Source of the DNA: Raphanus sativus
Taxonomy: Eukaryota; Streptophyta; Magnoliopsida; Brassicales; Brassicaceae
Reading direction: 5' to 3'
DNA: 64,000 nucleotides
Assembly: GCF_000801105.2 (NCBI RefSeq)
Contig: NC_079514.1
Span: forward strand, 1,798,001-1,862,000
Under the pieces are notes generated by a model. The model ran no database searches and was not told where the DNA came from. It saw only the letters and a program-made list of their open reading frames with translations. The position numbers and the translations under genes are program-made. Numbering within the stretch: position 1 is the stretch's first letter; every line of letters begins with the position of its first letter. Of the stretch, positions 1 to 12,200 are shown piece after piece.

Positions 1-1045
1 CTGAAAACAATTAGTTGGACTGCACTTTTATTGAACTGGTCAAGGTGGAAAATTAATAGTATTGATATCCGCTTAATGCAAAATCGTTAGAACTGTCAAA
101 GTTTGACATTCGGTGAAAGTCTTTCCGTTATTGGATTTAAACTGAAATTTGGATACAAGACATAGCATTGTGTTAGCTTTCATTTTAATCAACGGTTAGA
201 AAATTACCCCAGTTCGTAAAATCGGTCAAGAAAACCAGTCCAACCCAAAGGAGGACACACCCGTGTGCTTCCCTCCGATTCATGGACTGGTCAAGTAGAT
301 GGGGGCAGCACCAATATAAATCATTAATTTGTAACCAAAGGATTTACAGTGTGATTATTATTATTTTTATTTTAGTATTGGGACAGATTTTATGTCCTTA
401 GGTAGTCTTCTAGTATAGGGTCAAATCTTTTGTCGATTCTTTGTAATATATAAAGAGTTACTGGGTTAAGGTTAAGCTCAAATATGTCTTAAAATCTTTA
501 GAAATTTCTGGGACGGTTCTACACAACTTCCATTTGCGTTCACGATTAACATTTTTTGGTTAATATGTTTTGAAATAAAGAGTTCGATTCAGATGAACAT
601 ATAAACTATATATAAAATAAACCGCTAATATAAACACAGATAAACAATCGAGGACTTGGTTTCTCATGTTTTCTAGACAGCATCAGTTCTAGTATTTGTA
701 AATGCTACATCAATATTCATTTTTTGCGTGATGAATTTTGACGAGGTCATTTTTTTTGCTCGAATGACGAGGTCTATTTCAAAAGCCAGAAAGAAGGTCA
801 TAGCTAGACTCACATGACCATTCATGTTTGCATGCAATGCATTTATTTGTAATTGTACGTACAAACAACTATTTATCAATGTATTATCCCATCACAAAAT
901 ATTATGCAACCATACACACGAACGTTATCGAATCACCATATCCTAGTAGTGGTAGATGATAATCATTATTTGAAAGATAAAAACAACACACACACGTACG
1001 TCCTCTATGGACATGTTTTATTTATTTGCGTACATATATATATTC
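1..1045. other. Spacer downstream of the PR-1-like gene
   Basis: No gene is supported here. The sequence is AT-rich, and from about position 52 it matches the spacer at 54428-55320. The small ORFs are not kept open in the second copy, where indels shift them. Confidence 0.7.
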
Positions 1046-1534
1046 TTAGTAAGGCCTACGGCCCCTAATATTACCAGGAGGATCATAGCTGCAAACGATG
1101 AAAGTTCCACCACTATTACACCTGACTTTGGCACATCCAACCCACACCGAGCTTCTCCACACAACTTGAGTATAGTGACCACATGCTTTTCCGGAACGAC
1201 AAGTGTTCGAATTGTAGAAGTAGTCGTTCTTCTCGTTGACCCACAACCTCACTGCGTCAGCTCCAGACAGATCACGACTGCTTCCTGCCAAGTTTTCGCC
1301 GTAACGCCCGCCTGAGTGAGTTAGACGACAGTCCCCTCGCCTTTGCAGAGCATATCGTCGGGCGTATTCCGCCACATCCGCATGCCATCTTATCGGAGCC
1401 ACACCAACAGCGGCACGAGCACGGTTGTGCACATCGAGGTAATCTTGTTGCCTGTCTTGGGCTTTCAGAGGAACTGCAAAAGCTAGGACAAGTGCTATAG
1501 TCACGAAAACTAGAGTTTGAGAAGAGATCTTCAT
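1046..1534 (-). CDS. PR-1-like CAP superfamily protein (left copy, intact)
   Basis: This single-exon gene encodes 162 residues. Residues 1-25 form a typical secretory signal peptide, followed by a CAP (SCP/PR-1) domain. Visible signatures are the N-terminal helix with HNRAR, the block [10 protein letters not shown], the CAP signature [18 protein letters not shown] and the closing CSYDPPGN. Six cysteines typical of PR-1 fold pairing are present. It is closest to the Arabidopsis At4g33720/At4g33730 PR-1-like cluster, which are secreted proteins, some induced by stress, some with sterol binding in the family. The ATG follows a TATA box at 1578-1587 by about 45 bases. A broken copy lies at 55318-55798. 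Confidence 0.92.
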   Translation of the reverse strand: MKISSQTLVFVTIALVLAFAVPLKAQDRQQDYLDVHNRARAAVGVAPIRWHADVAEYARRYALQRRGDCRLTHSGGRYGENLAGSSRDLSGADAVRLWVNEKNDYFYNSNTCRSGKACGHYTQVVWRSSVWVGCAKVRCNSGGTFIVCSYDPPGNIRGRRPY

Positions 1535-2563
1535 ACTTTTTTCTTGGTTGGATATGATTGGTGGGTTCCAAATGAGGATATATATAGTACACTTCAGTGT
1601 TTACATTGGAGTTGTTTTATGGGCAAGTATTAACACTTGCAAAATAGTTTTTGGCAAATGAATACACTAGTAATTTTATTTTAATCTGTTTTACAGAGTC
1701 AATTAGGCGAAAAGGTCAGAACATAGAGCCGTAAACTAATAACACTTTCCATTTTGTAAATAAATTCAAGACTATTGATTTGACTGCACAATTTTAGAAG
1801 TATTAAAAATGCAAGACAATTTCTTCAAATCTTTCCATATACTCTTGTATGTTTTTTAAATTATTATCTCGTAGAACTTCGAAACACAAGATATACAAAT
1901 CGATACAATATTTTAAGTTCCTTGATTTATATTTTATACTCTTAGGTAACTTCTATGTTTTATGCTAGTTAATTACTATGACTTTTACCAGGTCAGGTGA
2001 AGAGATGGAAATGATGCTTGATTGCTTATTATAATAGAGGTGTGTAACCGTGAAAACTGTTTCTAATTAGTAGTCTGACCTGGTCAGTGTTTAATTTTCT
2101 TTCTTTCCTTCCTTTTTAGTTCAAATGATTTAATAATTTTCCAATGTTTATTAGACTAGTTCGACTAGGCATCAACTTAAGATAGGATGTCAAGACAATG
2201 TACAAAACGAAATATTTTCATAATAAAACTAACATAGAAACATAAGGATTTTGTTTTCACATGATTTCTTAAAACTAATAAAATGCAACGAGAATCAAAA
2301 TGAATTTGTTACACTACAATCAACTGATCAAGTTTACAATGTTAAGGCTTTGTCAACATTGGCATCACAAGTGAGGAAAATATAGCTGCGTGCCTGATGA
2401 TGGTCAAGGGATGTGCAATGATCTGTAACTTAACTAAATTTTAAATATCTTAATTCCAATAAATAAAAGTTGTAAGTTAAGAAAAAGTTTTAATCAATAT
2501 AGTAAATACAGCAACAATAACAGCAATAATTCCAAATGCTTGAAAACTTGAATATCTAAATAA
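1535..2563. other. Spacer between PR-1-like promoter and Helitron
   Basis: No coding sequence is supported. The stretch matches the right copy. The part from about 1955 to 2260 is present twice in the right copy (56241-56547 and 57089-57370). Confidence 0.65.
1578..1587 (-). promoter_or_regulatory. TATA box of the PR-1-like gene
   Basis: On the minus strand the sequence reads CTATATATAT, about 45 bases before the ATG. The same element is kept upstream of the broken right copy near 55838. Confidence 0.6.
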
Positions 2564-4761
2564 CTAGTGATTTTCCGGCGCTACGCGCCGGGTTCGTATG
2601 TTATACTTTTACATAAATTTATAAATTATTATATGGTCTTAACAAATAAAATATGTTAAATATGAAAATAAAAATATATTTAAAATGATATTTTTTGATA
2701 TTTTTTATAGTGATTAGTGACATTAGTACATTACTTTGTTTGAAGTTGTTTAGTTCAAAGTGTAATAGCATAAGTGTTTGTTACTAATCGATTTAATAAA
2801 AATAAAATAAAAAACCGATAGTCATAACAAAATTAATTTAGTTGGAATTTAAACATTAAACAAAGTTGATGTTTTATATAAAGAACATACTTATATTATT
2901 AATTATTAAAATAACTATATATGAACTATAAAACTTTTACTAATATATTTAGTTCAAATAATAGAAAGATGAAATACGTTTCAAATTTTATAAATTTTAT
3001 AAAAAATAAAGGTGAAGTGTCAATTTTTGGTAAAATAATTGGTGAGTATCTAATATATATTTTTAAAATTACCATGTTGACTTTTAAAATATAGAGGTGC
3101 GAGTTGTATGTGTTACTTTGGTTTCAAGGTCTCTCAAAAAGATGTATCTTAAAATAAAAAACATAAAATTATTTTCTATATTAGTTTTGTTATAATGGAA
3201 GATTTTGTGTGTGTTCATAACGAAATTCTTGTTTGTCCACTCTTATTTAGAATATCAACGAATCTTAATATGAATCTAAATATGTTTTTTTATCTAAGAA
3301 CTATAAATGGTTCCTAAACTCCTCTATTTAATGGACAATTTCTATTTTAACCGGAATGGAACAATTTCACCAAATCTTCCTAGTAAAAAGTCAATTTGTT
3401 AATTATAAAATGAGATGTTAGCATTTATAACGATCATGAGAAATATATTTTCTAACTATCTGTGACATTCGGGCTTTCTGACTTGTTGCATTTAGTAATG
3501 GTTTTGACAATAAATGGTTAGTGTGGTGCAAAGGATTAATGGTGAGAGTGGTGTGTGGTTTACATTAATTTTAAATAACTTTAGCAACCAGACAACATTT
3601 TTAAATTTCTCTCAGATTGGAAGTAATGATTCTTTTTTTTATAGTTAAGTTTTAAAAATATATTAATCATGTTCACGGTTTTTAAAATGTAAATACGGAT
3701 AGCATGCATCAGAAAAGTTATTGGTTTTCTTGCACAGTGTAACATGGAAAGATACCATAGATTTTATGTGTCAATACAAATAGACCAAATGTTAGTCTTT
3801 TGGACTTGAATCGCCATCAATTACTAAACATTATTAGAGTGGGATGAGTGGAATTTCTAGATTGATTACATGATGGTTATGTCGATTGCGTTAAAGAAGG
3901 ATAATCGTAGAGGCTCCATTCTCTATCGTCAACATCAAATACAAAGAAACCCTATAAACCAGTGTTTTGACACCCGACCCAGACATTGAACCGGACGATT
4001 TACCGGGTCTCTAGATCATTGGGTCAACCGCGGATGAACGGCGGTTTAGTAAATGAATTAGTTTTATTATATAATAATATATTAGCTATGAAAATAAATA
4101 TATAAAAACTAAAGTTGATATTTTAGATGTTTTCAAACATAAAGTAATAGTTTGGATATGTATCTATTTTATGTTTAATTTTTTTTGAAAATACTTAACT
4201 TTAGTTTCCATTTTTGTATTTTTATTTGACATACAAAATATTAACAAATAGTTTAAAGTATTTAAAAAATTATGTAACATAAGAGTTATAAAATCTAAAA
4301 AATCAAGACATAAAATTCATAATAAATTAAACTTCCAATCCAAAATTAAAACATCATTGTAATAAATTGTCAATAATAAAAATAAACTAACACCTAATCA
4401 CAATTAATACCAAAACACATTAAATAAAGTTGAGAAAAAATTTTAATTATTAAAAAAGAATGTCACATTGCATTTTTACCCCCAAGGAGATAAAAAAAAC
4501 CAACTTTATTAGTATATAAATATGAGTTATAAAATCTAAAAAAATCAAGACATAAAATTCATAATAAATTACACTTCCAGTCCAAAATTAAAACATCATT
4601 GTAATAAATTATCAATAATAAAAATAAACTAACACCTAATCACAATTAATACCAAAACACATTAAATAAAATTGAGAAAATATTTTAATTATTAAAAAGA
4701 GAATGCCACGTGACATTTTTTCCCCCAAAGAAATAAAAAAACTCAACTTTATTAGTACAGA
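2564..4761 (-). mobile_element. Non-autonomous Helitron, 2198 bp
   Basis: Read on the minus strand, the element starts TCTGTACTAATAAAGTTG and ends with a GC-rich hairpin (2575-2591, CCGGCG/CGCCGG arms), then a short spacer and CTAG. It sits between A and T, as Helitrons do. The matching spacer in the right copy lacks it entirely: junction 57684/57685 joins the two flanks with no target duplication. No Rep/helicase coding is visible, so it would need helper protein. About 240 bp at its 5' end is tandemly repeated (about 4283-4516 and 4526-4757). Together the termini, insertion site and empty site make the call firm. Confidence 0.93.
4283..4757. repeat. Tandem ~243 bp duplication of the Helitron 5' end
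   Basis: Two near-identical units contain the same AT-rich block, including the ACTAATAAAGTTG-like terminus on the minus strand. Only the outer unit keeps the TC start. Confidence 0.85.
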
Positions 4762-6110
4762 TAAGCTCTTAAATGTTATAAAATAAAATTTATTTCTGGA
4801 GACACTGTAAAATTCCCTACAATTGGGTCCAGTTTTGGAAACTTTTTTTAACGGTGCATTGATTTTAGGAACAAAAGTAAACAATCCATTTTCTCTCCGA
4901 TTCAATCCAACATCAACTTTCTCGGTTTCTTTTCATGAATAATTCAGTGTATCCTGATCTCTACCAAGATAGATCCAGACTAATGACAAGTGTGCATAGC
5001 AACCTATGTTATCAACCAGATAATGTCTCTATCATCAGACACTGGAGAAATCCGGATGTTAAATTTTATCTTCAGCAGCCATTAAAATTCGAATCTGAAT
5101 CTGTAATAAGATCGAAACTCCCTCAAATCCATCGAACCATCCTGGCTTGGTTCAACCTTCTTCGATTTATGATCTGTGTCTCCAATAACTAAAAACATGT
5201 CAAGTGGACAAGATTTTTCTGAGTTTTTGAAAAATAAACAAAGTAAAAAATTATGAAAATGATGAGAGAGAGGATATAAAAGTCCTTCAGTTACAATTTT
5301 TAAATATTCTATCTGATATTCATATAACTGTGTACAATCTTTAAATGGTCAATATTCTAACAAACTAAATTAACTCTAATTGTTTTCTAAAGTTATATTA
5401 AAACAATATTATATTGTGTGACAGAAGTCAATTATAAGAATAATTCCAAAGAAGGTTTGTAAAGGTTAAATAAAATAGAAGAGAGAAACACAAAGTATCT
5501 TCTTTTACCAATTTTAAAATTTTCGTATTCATCTCAAGCACCACATGTCTTTCCATCAATAACTCAATCTTCTAAATGTAATTATATAATTACATAATGC
5601 TATAATATTATTATTTTTGCTAAACATAAACTATATTTTAGATACTAATGGATGGAGCTATTCTAAGCATCTGGACGTTAAGGATGCTCTAAGGGTCATG
5701 GTATAATAACAATAGTTCAACTAGAACTAAATATTTAGAAGAAAAAAGAAAGAAAAATATATAGTTCAAAAATTATATTATAGCATGTAAATGAAGTCTG
5801 TCTATATAGCACGATGACGTATATCAAGTAGATCTACAGAGAGATGATTTCTGTACCATGTAAACCGTCTGGAAAGGGAAGAACCGTAATATCCAGTGGA
5901 AAGTGTGTAATCGTAATTTCCACTGGAAAGGGTGTAACTGTAATTTACCGGAAAGGGTGTAACCGTAAATTCAAAACTTAAGAACCATGTGTATGAAAAT
6001 ATCCAAAACAGAACAGGTGTCGGCTTGTATTCTCTTCACAACCATATATCTATCTCCCAGTTGCATCAGTTTTGTCTGAGAGAATCACTTTTGCCTTCAT
6101 CTTTTTATCG
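4762..6110. other. Spacer upstream of L-galactose dehydrogenase (left copy)
   Basis: No gene is convincingly supported. An 85-codon frame at 4935-5192 has a counterpart at 57869-58114, but the two differ by many replacements and belong to no family I recognise. The final 250 bases are the promoter and 5' leader of the downstream gene and contain a minisatellite at 5865-5971. Confidence 0.6.
5865..5971 (+). repeat. Minisatellite in the L-galactose dehydrogenase upstream region
   Basis: About four imperfect units, each 25-28 bases, are built around CCAGTGGAAAGGGTGTAACCG. The right copy keeps only one unit plus flank (about 59770-59805). Confidence 0.8.
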
Positions 6111-7488
6111 ATGTCGATTCCTCAGGCAAAGATGGAGCTTCGTCCTCTGGGAAACACAGGTCTCAAAGTTAGCTCCATCGGCTTCGGCGCCTCTCCTCTC
6201 GGAAGCGTCTTCGGTCCAGTCGCCGAAGTCGATGCCGTCGCCACCGTAAGCGAGGCGTTCCGACAAGGCATTAACTTCTTCGACACTTCCCCGTAAATCA
6301 CTTCTTCTACCTCTTTAACTTACTGATCCATAGTTTGATGATTGTGAGAGAGTTTTAAACGAGTTTCTGATGCCAAATTAAAACGTTTTGTGTGAAGGTA
6401 TTATGGAGGAACGCTATCGGAGAAGATGCTTGGTAAGGGACTAAAGGCACTACAAGTCCCTAGAAACGACTACATTGTGGCTACCAAGTGTGGACGTTAC
6501 GAAGAAGGTTTCGATTTCAGTGCTGAGAGAGTCACAAAGAGCATCGACGAGAGCTTGGAGAGGCTTCAGCTAGATTACGTCGACATACTTCACTGCCACG
6601 ACATTGAGTTCGGGTCTCTTGACCAGGTTTTTGACTCTCTTGATTTGTTACTGTCTTTGTCAGCGTTTTTACTAACTGTTTGTTTCTTGATTTGACAGAT
6701 TGTGAGTGAAACAATCCCTGCGCTGCAGAAACTGAAACGGGAAGGGAAGACAAGGTTTATCGGTATCACTGGTCTTCCGTTGAGTATATTCACTTATGTT
6801 CTTGATCGAGTGCCTCCAGGGAGTGTTGATGTGATATTGTCGTACTGCCATTACGGTGTAAACGATTCGACGTTGCTGGATTTGTTGCCTTACTTGAAGA
6901 GCAAAGGTGTGGGCGTGATAAGTGCTTCTCCATTGGCAATGGGTCTCCTTACGGAACAAGGTCCTCCTGAATGGCACCCTGCTTCCCCTGAGCTTAAGGT
7001 TCTGACACATACCATTGTCATAGACCAGTGTTAGAACACCGTGGCATGTAGTATTCTATTAACCATAGATGGTTATGTTATTTTTGGACTGAATTTTTTT
7101 TTTAATTGTTTTGTGTAGTCTGCTTGCAAAGCTGCTGTTGGTCATTGTAAATCAAAGGGTAAGAAGATCACAAAGTTAGCACTGCAGTACAGCTTAGGAA
7201 ACAAGGAGGTTTCATCAGTGTTGGTTGGAATGAGCTCTGTCTCACAGGTATTCAACTCTTAAGACTTTCCTCTCAAATCAATCACTCATCAAGTTTTGTT
7301 TTCAAATTGAAGGTAACATATGAAAACAATGTGTGTGTGTTTTTATTTTGAATCAGGTGGAAGAAAATGTTGCAGCAGTTAGAGAGCTTGAAGGTGTGGG
7401 TATGGATCAAGAAACTCTCTCTGAGGTTGAAGCTATTCTCGAGCCTGTAAAGAATCAGACATGGCCAAGTGGAATCGATCAAAATTAA
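6111..7488 (+). CDS. L-GalDH: L-galactose dehydrogenase (left copy, intact)
   Basis: This cytosolic NAD-dependent aldo-keto reductase oxidises L-galactose to L-galactono-1,4-lactone in the Smirnoff-Wheeler ascorbate pathway. Five exons (6111-6292, 6398-6626, 6699-6998, 7119-7247, 7357-7488) have canonical GT-AG borders and join in frame to 323 residues, close to the 319 of Arabidopsis At4g33670. The aldo-keto reductase tetrad is visible: Asp58 and Tyr63 in DTSPYYGG, Lys91 in VATKCGRY, and His126 or His128 in LHCHD. The start MSIPQAKMELRPLG is the family start. The second copy at 59980-61397 has identical exon lengths. Left-copy changes include S for R in the segment after AVATV. Both look functional. 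Confidence 0.96.
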
Positions 7489-8174
7489 AAGCTCTCTTCG
7501 TTGTGTTTGTTCACATTACTTCTTGGAATGCTTTGATGTGTCGGTAACAGTTTTAAGTTTTAAGTTGAGTTGATACGGTTAATAAAATTTCTTAGGGTAT
7601 CAAAACATCTTTCAATCGGTTTCATTACACCGTATGAAAACTACAGCGCATGGTTTAGAGATATTACAACAAAAAAATAAAAGTGTGGAATGAATGAAAA
7701 CGACGTGTGAACAAGTTTTTGAGAAATGATAAAACTCTGAAAAGAAGAGAGAGAATAATAAAAGGAGCTCCCAAAACAAAAGCAAACACTCTTTGATTGC
7801 ATCATCACCCCATCTCTAGAATTGTGTCAAATGTTCTGTTCCACCAAAGCATTTGATTCCTAAACGTTTTTTATATCTCTTCTTTTCTTCGCCGCTTTGT
7901 AGAAGTTAACTTTGTGTGTACTTTCAAAATTATTCTCAAAGTTCTCCACCACACATACGTTATTACTTTTTATTGTTACTTTGTATAAGAAACATCCTTG
8001 AAGGAAGCTGTGTTCTTTGGCAAATATAAATACACGTCGATGTAGCTCATATTTGCGTTCTAAAGATCTCAGTTAGTCTTCTCTCTCTCTCTCTCTCTAC
8101 AAGTATTTTTCCTCCGTTTCCAAGTATAAAACTGTATTTAGTTTTTGAGAGATTTGATCATCTAGCAAGAAGAT
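7489..8174. other. Spacer and CYSTM promoter (left copy)
   Basis: This is the 3' region of L-GalDH followed by the promoter and 5' leader of the CYSTM gene. A TATA-like AAATATAAATAC at 8022-8033 is followed by an ACGTCG core and a CT microsatellite (about 8081-8098), which is longer in the right copy. Confidence 0.65.
8022..8033 (+). promoter_or_regulatory. TATA-like element before the CYSTM gene
   Basis: The motif AAATATAAATAC lies about 145 bases before the ATG and is followed at once by an ACGT-core motif (CACGTCG), which bZIP factors often bind. The block is unchanged in the right copy near 61937. Confidence 0.5.
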
Positions 8175-8583
8175 ATGAGCGATCCCAAGTATGCTTATCC
8201 TTATCCTGCACCGGGGAACTACCCTCATGGCCCGCCGCCTCCAGTTGGAGTACCGCCTCAGTATTATGCTCCACCACCGCCCCCGCCGCCAAGAAGGAAA
8301 CCTGGTTTCCTTGAAGGACTGTAAGTCTTGTCTCTAAACTATTTTGTTTCTGTAATTAGCTTAGCAAAAAAAACTAAGGAGTTAGGATATGGTTTATAAT
8401 TTTAAACGTGTTATGGAATTTGCAGTGTAGATATTAGTGATCTTCAACCAAACGTTATTGAGTTATTAGTAATACTGTATTAATTCCGTTGTAATTTTGT
8501 GTGTTTGCAGACTTGCGGCTATGTGTTGTTGCTGCCTTGTGGATGAATGTTGCTGCGACCCGACCATTATCTGCATTGATTAA
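8175..8583 (+). CDS. CYSTM-type cysteine-rich small protein (left copy)
   Basis: Two exons (8175-8320 and 8511-8583) encode 72 residues. The N-terminal half is rich in Pro, Tyr and Gly (APPPPPPPRRKPGF). The C-terminal half is the cysteine-rich tail module: LEGLLAAMCCCCLVDECCCD. This matches the CYSTM family of tail-anchored stress-tolerance proteins, closest to Arabidopsis At4g33660. Family members sit at the plasma membrane and have been tied to abiotic and biotic stress. The second exon is too short to be found as an ORF on its own. The right copy differs by one fewer proline codon in the polyproline run. Confidence 0.93.
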
Positions 8584-9220
8584 ACTTTCTTAAATTTAGT
8601 TCTCTCTTTGTTTATGATGAGATTTATGTAATAAGATGTTGTATGAGTAGTATAATTCTATATACCTTTCAAACTGAGTTCTTTAGCCAGTATAATAAAA
8701 TACACGTTGCCAAGATAGATTCATGATCCATCTCCTCTGCTTCCGTTGCTAAATTTCTTGAGCAACTATAAGTTGTTTTGTCCAATTCTTACTAGGTTAG
8801 ACATCATTGAGTCAATTTCTAAAATTAGCTTAGCAAAACTAAGGAGTTAATTGACTAGCCTTGAGGGAAAACTAGAGAAAGTTGAATTGCAAGATCTTAT
8901 GTAACTCGTATTAAAAACTGTATGGATATTCAACATAAGCGTGAGGGAAAGAGTTTGCTTCCTCTTATTGTTTTACAGGGAGCATCTGAAACCAATAAAT
9001 CTACTATATCACCTTCCTCATTCCCTTACAACTCTCTCAACAGGTCAAACCTAATGCAGACTCCAACACCACCGAGTCTCCTGTCCCATTTCTCCTATAT
9101 AACTTTTTTCATTTTGCCAACACATAATTTAATTATACAAAATACCCGATGTGTGTCATTAACCGAGTGAAATGCGTTTATTACTTATCACAAAGTCAGA
9201 GATATTGAATCTGGATCATG
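8584..9220. other. Spacer between CYSTM and DRP3A
   Basis: This contains the CYSTM 3' end and the DRP3A 3' end, which converge. No extra gene is supported. The 82-codon frame at 8922-9170 is broken by an indel in the right copy. Confidence 0.65.
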
Positions 9221-12200
9221 TCAGAATCCATATCCGTTTTGGTGTTGAGCTCTTCTGGATCTTCTTCCCGTACCGGGAGATGCTGAGTATGACGAACTGC
9301 TCGTGGAGTACATCGACGAAGAAGTTGGTAAGTCCAGATATTTTGACACGCCTGTTGTATCGGTTCCGCCATTGGACACTGATTCTGCTTCCAAAGGCAA
9401 CTCGTCTAGTGTCTGCTCAACACGCAAAACCATAATTAAGATTATATGAACATAAATAAATTTGCTGTGGAGAGTTAGATCTAGGTGAGAACATACCCTG
9501 TAAGCTTGCTGAAGAATGTGGAGAGTCTCCTGAGTGCGTTTCCTCTTACCTGCTATCTCATCTGGCTCTTGCAGCATTTCTTCAAACAAGTTCTCCCTGC
9601 ACCAGAATGATATGAATACTCAGTAATAAAGAGACTATACAAACGAAGATGTGAAGCACTAAAAGTAAACATGCATCACCTGTAAAGCTTCTTGATGAAG
9701 ACATTGTGCAGCTCACGTTTGGTGTGGTTTACCTAAGCATGATATAGAAAATGGTTTCAGTATCTTCAGAGCTCGGTTACTTTAAGACAGCAAAACCGCT
9801 TTTCAATTGTGACTCATCAAAGAGATAATTTCAATATATTTGTATAAGTTTGGGACGCTGCAAGTAACTTTAGGGAGGTATGAAGTACTTGCCAGGAAAT
9901 GCATGATTGCTTTTGGTACAAAGTCCTCAATATTCTTCCTCACAATGTCATAGTATGATCTGAGTAACAGCTTCGTTATCTCAATCTCGACGTCTTCCTG
10001 TTCTGTACGGGTTTCGGATGGCCTCAAGACAGCTGGGGGCTTCAGGAAAGCAAAGCCAAACAGCATGAGTTGAATATGGTAAAACATGAATGTTGTAAAT
10101 ATGCATCATCTAAGACGGCACAGAAAACACACCCCCTTCAGATAGATCATCGATAAGTTGTTCTGAGACGTATCCTCAACAGGTTCACTGAACGGTTTGT
10201 TTAACAAGTTTTCTTTGGTGGCTCCCCGACTATCACTCCCTCTGAAAATTGAAGGAATGCCCCACCTTGATTCACTCGCATTTGCTATGAAGTATCCAAT
10301 TATCAAACAAAACCACGGTTAAACTCTACCAAGAATCTCCAGCTCATAAACACAGATACACCACACAGCCAAGAACTTCTGAAACATGTTTAATTTAACG
10401 CTCAATTAGAACATTACCAGCTGGTGCAGCCTTTTCAGAATCTGCAGATATAACTCCCTGGGAACATGTAATGGAGAAAGTCTCAAATAACAATTCTTTC
10501 GCTTGAAAATATCTAATTTTCTCATGGGCGTAAGTGACAACACATAGTGCATGAAGATAGAACTATGACATTACCTGATCCACAACAATTCCATTAGCTT
10601 GTCTTCCGAGAAAAGATCGAGATTTCACTTGACTTGCGGAAGAAGAAGATGTTCTATCAGGCTCCAGTGTCTCCTGCTACATCAAATTAAACGTATAACA
10701 AACACTGCAGATCATATATGGAACACAAAAGTAATTTTGATGTGTTGCTCAAAGTACTTCATACCTTTGGTCGTGCCACAGGATGGGGAATCCTTGAAGA
10801 CTTCACTTTTTGCATTGCAGCCTCCACGGCCTTGGTTCCTCCAATAAAATTTGGATGTGAAGTGTTTATGTAATCCATCTGCAAACAGCACGCAAGACAT
10901 TGAAGTTACCACTGAAGCAATCATCACCACCAGCACTAATAATTTAGTTCATATTGAAAAAGGAACTATTCAATCAACAAAACGAGTAAAACATTGCTCA
11001 AAATGGGTAATAGGGGGACCTGTAATTCACTAGACATACCTCCATATCAATGATATCCCCGATCATTGCTTCGGAGGGTTCAAGACCTTCTCGCAGGAAA
11101 TCCCCAATAACCTCATCCATGCGCTTTCTCAGGACCGGGAAGCGCTGTATCTCGTTCATCATACATTTATGGCTAATCTGTAGGTTTATGAAGACAATGA
11201 ACTTAAAGATTATCATTTTATCAACAACTAACAGAAAAAAAACAAACCTCACCTTTATGAGCTCATCAAAAATGAACCTAGCACACTGAAGGCTAGGATC
11301 TAACAAACGAGATATCTGCCTCCTAACAAGAACTTCAAATGGAACCTATAATGCAGAAACGATTGTAATTAGATATCCGGGGAAGTAAAAAAGGTAAAGG
11401 AAACATATGCATGATTGAAAGCCCTGACAACCAGGATGACATCCGAACATGCTTAGAAAGATATTAAGAAACCTACGTCTGGAACAAATAATGCGGATCT
11501 TGGACCAGTTGCATTCTGGATAGCAGTCCGAATATCATCATCTGTCAAGTCTTCACACGGATCAACCTCCTGAAAAGCAATGTTTTTAAGGAAGTCCATC
11601 AGTCTCAATTCACAGAGATCTACCTCAAGTAGCTCTGATAACATACACATATTAGAACAGAATTGGTTAGAAAAAGGCTAAAGTTGTGCAAACAAACCTC
11701 CAAACTCTTTACAAAGATTGATTGGAAAATATAGTGAATTCTTGCTCCTCCGGAGAGCTCGGATGTCGACATTTCTTCACTTTTCCCTTCCAACAATGAA
11801 GAGTATGCTGTATATAAAAAAAAATTAACCATCAGACTCACTATGAACCAAAATAGCATAAAGCAAGAACCCATTGTCTCAACTAAAATATCTTTTTTTC
11901 AGACATATTACCTTCACAGTATTTTGAAAGAAAGTTGAGGAGAAGAGCTCCTTGACCAGCCTACAGATTTCAAGGACAGTCAAGTCCCACAGAATAGGAT
12001 AAGTTCGACTATTTTAAGATGTTTTAACAATCATAAAGACAAAAGCAAGCCATAAAGAAATGAAGAAGAGCATATCAAGAATTCAATTAAAAAATGTGAA
12101 TACTTAGAATAAGCTGAACTGCATATTGGCCAACAATATTTCCTACAAATAACAACACCATCAAAATGAAAGTTCTACCAGATGATGATTTTTCTTTTGG

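Larger units (their letters stand above)
52..10052. repeat. Left copy of a ~10 kb duplicated segment
   Basis: This stretch matches 54428-64000 in the same orientation and gene order: PR-1-like, L-galactose dehydrogenase, CYSTM, and the 3' end of DRP3A. Introns and spacers match as well as exons, with scattered substitutions and small indels, so the copies are recent. The left edge of similarity lies near position 50; bases 1-50 have no counterpart before 54428. The right edge is unknown because the second copy runs out of the window. The left copy carries a private Helitron. The right copy carries private retroposon insertions and a local duplication. The pair could be a true segmental duplication, homoeologous or allelic contigs, or an assembly duplicate. 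Confidence 0.93.

Noticed and set aside
4935..5192. 85-codon frame with a counterpart in the right copy
   Set aside because: The frame is open in both copies but shows many replacements, no family and no splice or leader evidence. It lies in a spacer.
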